Assembly (NCBI GenBank): GCA_964247055.1
Contig: OZ176050.1
Span: 5,208,001 to 5,272,000, forward strand
Direction: 5' to 3'
Origin: Paragordius varius
Lineage: Eukaryota; Nematomorpha
Length of the DNA stretch: 64,000 bases
In this document: piece after piece, positions 60,980-64,000 of the stretch
Layout of the letters: each line of letters starts with the position of its first letter
Numbering within the stretch: position 1 is the first letter of the stretch
Translations under genes and position numbers: made by a program
Notes under the pieces: model-generated
What the model saw: only the letters and a program-made list of their open reading frames with translations
Told to the model about the DNA's origin: nothing
Database searches by the model: none

Positions 60980-62537
60980 CACTGTTGGCAAAAAAAGGTT
61001 TAATAAAAATTATTTTTCATGAGATAACTTATGACCAGCGAATCCTTTGCCGAAAAATTTTTTATTTGTTGACTCAAATATTGAAAAATCAAAATTGGAC
61101 AAAAAGAGTGAAAATAATGATAAAACATGAGATATTTTATAAAAATTCAGATCAAAAAATCGCGTTTTCATTTACCATACTTAAAAGAGAAATTTTTTTA
61201 TGAAACTATATCGAAATATTTTTTTTAGCTAAACTCACTATTAAAATCTTAGCATTTATATTTTATTCTATATTAAAATAAATAAAAAAATATTGTTTTT
61301 TATTTGTCATCTGGTTTATCAGTGTATAAAAATTTACTGTTTTATTTTGGAATCTCACGCGAGCGGGAATTAAAAAGTATATAAATATTTATTAATAGGA
61401 TTTAAAAGTAGTGGAATATCAATTAAAAATCCTTACAAATCCCAGTAAAATATTAATTTATGTTAAAACAAACCTGTTACAGAGATTTATACGGATTGTT
61501 GGTTGATATTACACTGCAAATATTTTACACTTTTATATACTTTTAAATCCGGTCATGTAAGATTCCAAAAGAAAACAGCAAATTTTTTAAACACTCTTAA
61601 ACCAAATGACAAAAAAGAAAAAAGAATATTTTTTTAGTTTTATTTTGATATACCATTTGCACTTCAAGAGTGTCCTTGAATACTTCAAGTTGGTCCTTAA
61701 AATTTTAATTCAATCATGATTTTTGCATGTATTTTTTAACCTAATTCTCTTTATTAATTATATTTATTCATTTAAAAATAAATTTTTTTATTAGAAAACC
61801 ACTTTTTTTAACTAATTTTTTTTCTATATTAAGTTTTAATGTTTTCAAAGAAAAATTGTAAATAATGACACAGAAAACTTATATATTTTTAAATTACATG
61901 TTAAAATCTTATAAATAAAAATGATTTTAAGAAATTAATAAAGATATATGGTTTCTCAATGATAAGTTGATATTGATTTAAAATTTATGTAAAATATTAG
62001 AAAATAGGTTAAAAACGATAAAATAGATAAATGATATAGATGTGATTGATAAAAGTTTAAAACAAAACAAAAAAGTCAAAGGACCAATGAAGCGTTCAGG
62101 GACCAACTTGAAGTGTTCAAGCACCAACTTGAAGCATTCAAGGACACTCTTGAAGTGCAAATGTATATATAAGTTTTTTATTGAAAATATATATAAAGGT
62201 TAAGATTTTAATAGTGAGTTTAGCTAGTAAATAATAAAAAAATATTTTAATATAGTTATATATTTTTTTTTGTCTTTTAAGTACGTTAATAGAAAAACGA
62301 GATTTTTTGATCTGAATTTTTATAAAAACCCTAACTATATTGTTCAGGATATTTATAAATTGATCTGCTAATATGATAATAATAAACCATAATATCTCAT
62401 GTTTTATCATTATTTTTTAATTATCCTTAATATTAACTTTGTGTCCAATTTTGATTTTCTCTCAATATTTCAAAACTTAGAGTCAACAAATAAAAATTTT
62501 GTTAAAAAAAATTAACCCTCTTTTTTGCGCACAGGGT
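60980..62537. mobile_element. Long inverted-repeat element, second copy, with an insertion
   Basis: The left end CACTGTTGGCAAAA follows TA; the right end TTTTTTGCGCACAGGG is its imperfect inverse near a TA. Arms share TAGCTAAACTCACTATTAAA and GATAACTTATGACCAGCGAA-type segments with 22034-23195, and the centre near 61340-61600 is the same near-palindrome. The right arm is split by the foldback-like element at 61654-62163. Nonautonomous Tc1/mariner-like element is the best reading. Confidence 0.6.
61654..62163. mobile_element. Foldback-like element inserted in the inverted-repeat element
   Basis: Its ends are near-perfect mirrors: CATTTGCACTTCAAGAGTGT at the left, ACTCTTGAAGTGCAAATG at the right. 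The right arm holds several direct units of CACCAACTTGAAG, the same unit as in 145-740. About 510 bp, noncoding. Confidence 0.62.
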
Positions 62538-62644
62538 TACAATATGATTAACTATACATTGCTAATTGTTGAGTGGTATTTTTTTATAAAAGTCAAAAAT
62601 CATATATATGTTTATCATGTAATTTATCAAATTTTTCATATATT

Positions 62645-62672
62645 ATTTATATATATATATATATATATATAT
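62645..62672. repeat. TA microsatellite at the LINE 3' end
   Basis: A nearly pure (TA)n run directly abuts the end of the minus-strand LINE; it may be the element's simple-repeat tail. Confidence 0.5.
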
Positions 62673-64000
62673 CAACCTTTAAGGGTTTTTTCTCCCAACA
62701 AGGAGGTAACCCTTCGGATAGAATTACGCCATGAGCAACGGTCCTGTGCATCATCCATTTTCAGGTTTAAAATAGCCAGATCGTTTTCCACAATAGAAAG
62801 CCAACTTTGTAATGGACGTCCTTTACGATTTCGCAAACTTGTAGAAAAATTGACCATGCGGTATAGCCAACTTTCATGTGGGCGTCGGTGAACATGTCCC
62901 GCAAATCTCAGTCGATTTGTGCGCAAACAATCGATAAGGGGAGTCATTTGTAGGACAGTATATGGATCAAATTTATTATTGTAATTATAGAGGTTTGGGT
63001 TTGTAGCATAAAGTATAGTTTTTAGAATTCTCCTTTCCGCTTGTTGTAACTTTAGTGAATTAGTTTTGGTTAAAGCCATAGCTTCTGTTGCGTAAATTAG
63101 AACGGGTCGTATGGTGGTGGTGTACATAGTCGATTTGGATTTGAATGAGATGTATTTATTGTTTATGATACTTTTGAGTTGGTGGTATTTTGACCAGGCG
63201 TTTTTTATACGGTTATTGATGGTTGGTTAAAGGCCCCCACCAGCGCTTATAATGTCACCCAAATATGTGAAACTTTGTACTGTTTCAAAAGGTTCTTCAT
63301 TACGTACACTTTGTGGAGGCTTAGTTGGGTTGGGCGTGGTGCAATTGCTGCATATAAAATCGTGATGTAATTTTAGCGATTTCAACTGAGAGCATTTTTT
63401 GTGGACCCATTTTTTACATTTGAGGCATTGGATTGCGTTAGTTTCATATTGAGCAGGGCCATTTAATGGGATTGTATTTATTATTATCGTTCATTAATTT
63501 TGTTTTTGATACATTTACCTTAAGTCCAAACATCTCTAGCCGTTCTTTCCACCTCGCAAGATTTGTCTTTAATTGCACTTCACTGTTTGCCATTAATACC
63601 AAGTCGTCGGCGTAAAGAATGTTGTATGGTAAGCCTTGCTCTAAGGGTTTAGAGATTTCATCCATAATAGTTATAAACAAGAACGGGCTTAAGAGCGAGC
63701 CTTGATGCAGCCCGGAGTTAATTGAGAGTGTGTCGGAGTGCCCTACGCTTGTCGCCACCTGAGCTTTGCACTCGGTATATAATGCCATTATTGATTTAAC
63801 CATCCATTCGTCAATGCCTTTGTTTCGTAGGGCCCATGGGATTAGAGTTCGGGATACCGAATCAAATGCCTTTTCGAGGTCGATAAAGGCATAAAATAAG
63901 GGGCTATTTCGAAGGTGTGCTTGTTGAAGTTGTCTTAAGATGAAAATGGCGTCTGTGGTTCCTTTGTTGGGTAAGAAACCACACTGCATTTCATTTATAT
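62673..64000 (-). mobile_element. Non-LTR retrotransposon (LINE), 3' part, runs off the window
   Basis: Minus-strand coding contains the reverse transcriptase blocks FYAFIDLEKAFD (A), GLHQGSLLSPFLF (B), YADDLVLM (C) and GLKVNVSKTKLM (D) at about 63989-63500. Next comes a PHD-like zinc segment with IQCLKCKKWVHKKCS and FICSNC (about 63440-63350), FTYLGDIISAGGG, and a C-terminal region with TIRPVLIYATEA and RLRFAGHVHRRP, ending at a stop near 62672. This order is that of the widespread animal endonuclease/RT LINEs; the clade is not assigned. One frameshift lies near 63470, before the zinc segment, and one in-frame stop near 63223 after SAGGGL, so this copy is inactive. The endonuclease part should lie beyond 64000. 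Confidence 0.88.

Noticed and set aside
62499-62891. 130-codon plus-strand frame
   Set aside because: It runs through a TA microsatellite and then antisense through the LINE; its apparent coding is a shadow.

Overview
The window is strongly AT-rich nuclear DNA from a multicellular animal. The evidence is a set of metazoan-type genes: a CREB3-family bZIP with a membrane span, iodotyrosine deiodinase, a Snail-family zinc-finger repressor, a two-RRM hnRNP A/B-D protein, an EGF-module protein and a probable PGC-1 family coactivator. Introns follow GT...AG with T-rich TTTTAG acceptors, and the transposons are animal types. The species or phylum cannot be fixed from the sequence. Five introns of only 23-27 nt, needed to keep conserved frames open, are a marked peculiarity. 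They recall the very short introns reported for dicyemids and the tiny 5' introns of schistosomes, but the gene set does not settle the matter.

Layout. 1-4.3 kb: transposon debris, including a complete 1.64-kb hAT::Helitron composite. 4.3-8.7 kb, minus: PGC-1-like coactivator, 11 exons found. 9.0-9.8 kb: decayed mariner. 9.8-17.5 kb: gene desert with two copies of a TAACACTT-ended repeat. 18.0-18.9 kb, plus: intronless iodotyrosine deiodinase. 19.6-25.6 kb, minus: 13-exon CREB3-like gene with a long inverted-repeat element in one intron. 26-35.7 kb: repeats, a foldback-like element with minisatellite arms, Helitrons and a clean hAT MITE. 36.4-38.2 kb, plus: Snail-family gene. 38.4-53.8 kb: a dense transposon nest built from hAT, Helitron and one Gypsy-type LTR fossil. 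54.6-56.0 kb, plus: hnRNP. 56.6-60.4 kb, plus: EGF-module gene. 61.0-62.5 kb: second inverted-repeat element carrying a foldback insertion. 62.7-64 kb, minus: 3' part of a LINE.

The host genes do not look like one pathway: three are transcriptional regulators (PGC-1-like, CREB3-like, Snail-like), one is an RNA-binding protein, one a flavin deiodinase and one an extracellular module protein. The organising theme between them is layered transposition. A roughly 400-bp hAT-type MITE took up a 1.2-kb Helitron, and the combined unit then moved as a single piece: two copies share both junctions and each has its own 8-bp target duplication. One copy later received a further Helitron and a Gypsy-type element. 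Exon coordinates were derived by hand from splice signals, reading phase and family resemblance; phases close without a remainder for every multi-exon gene reported.
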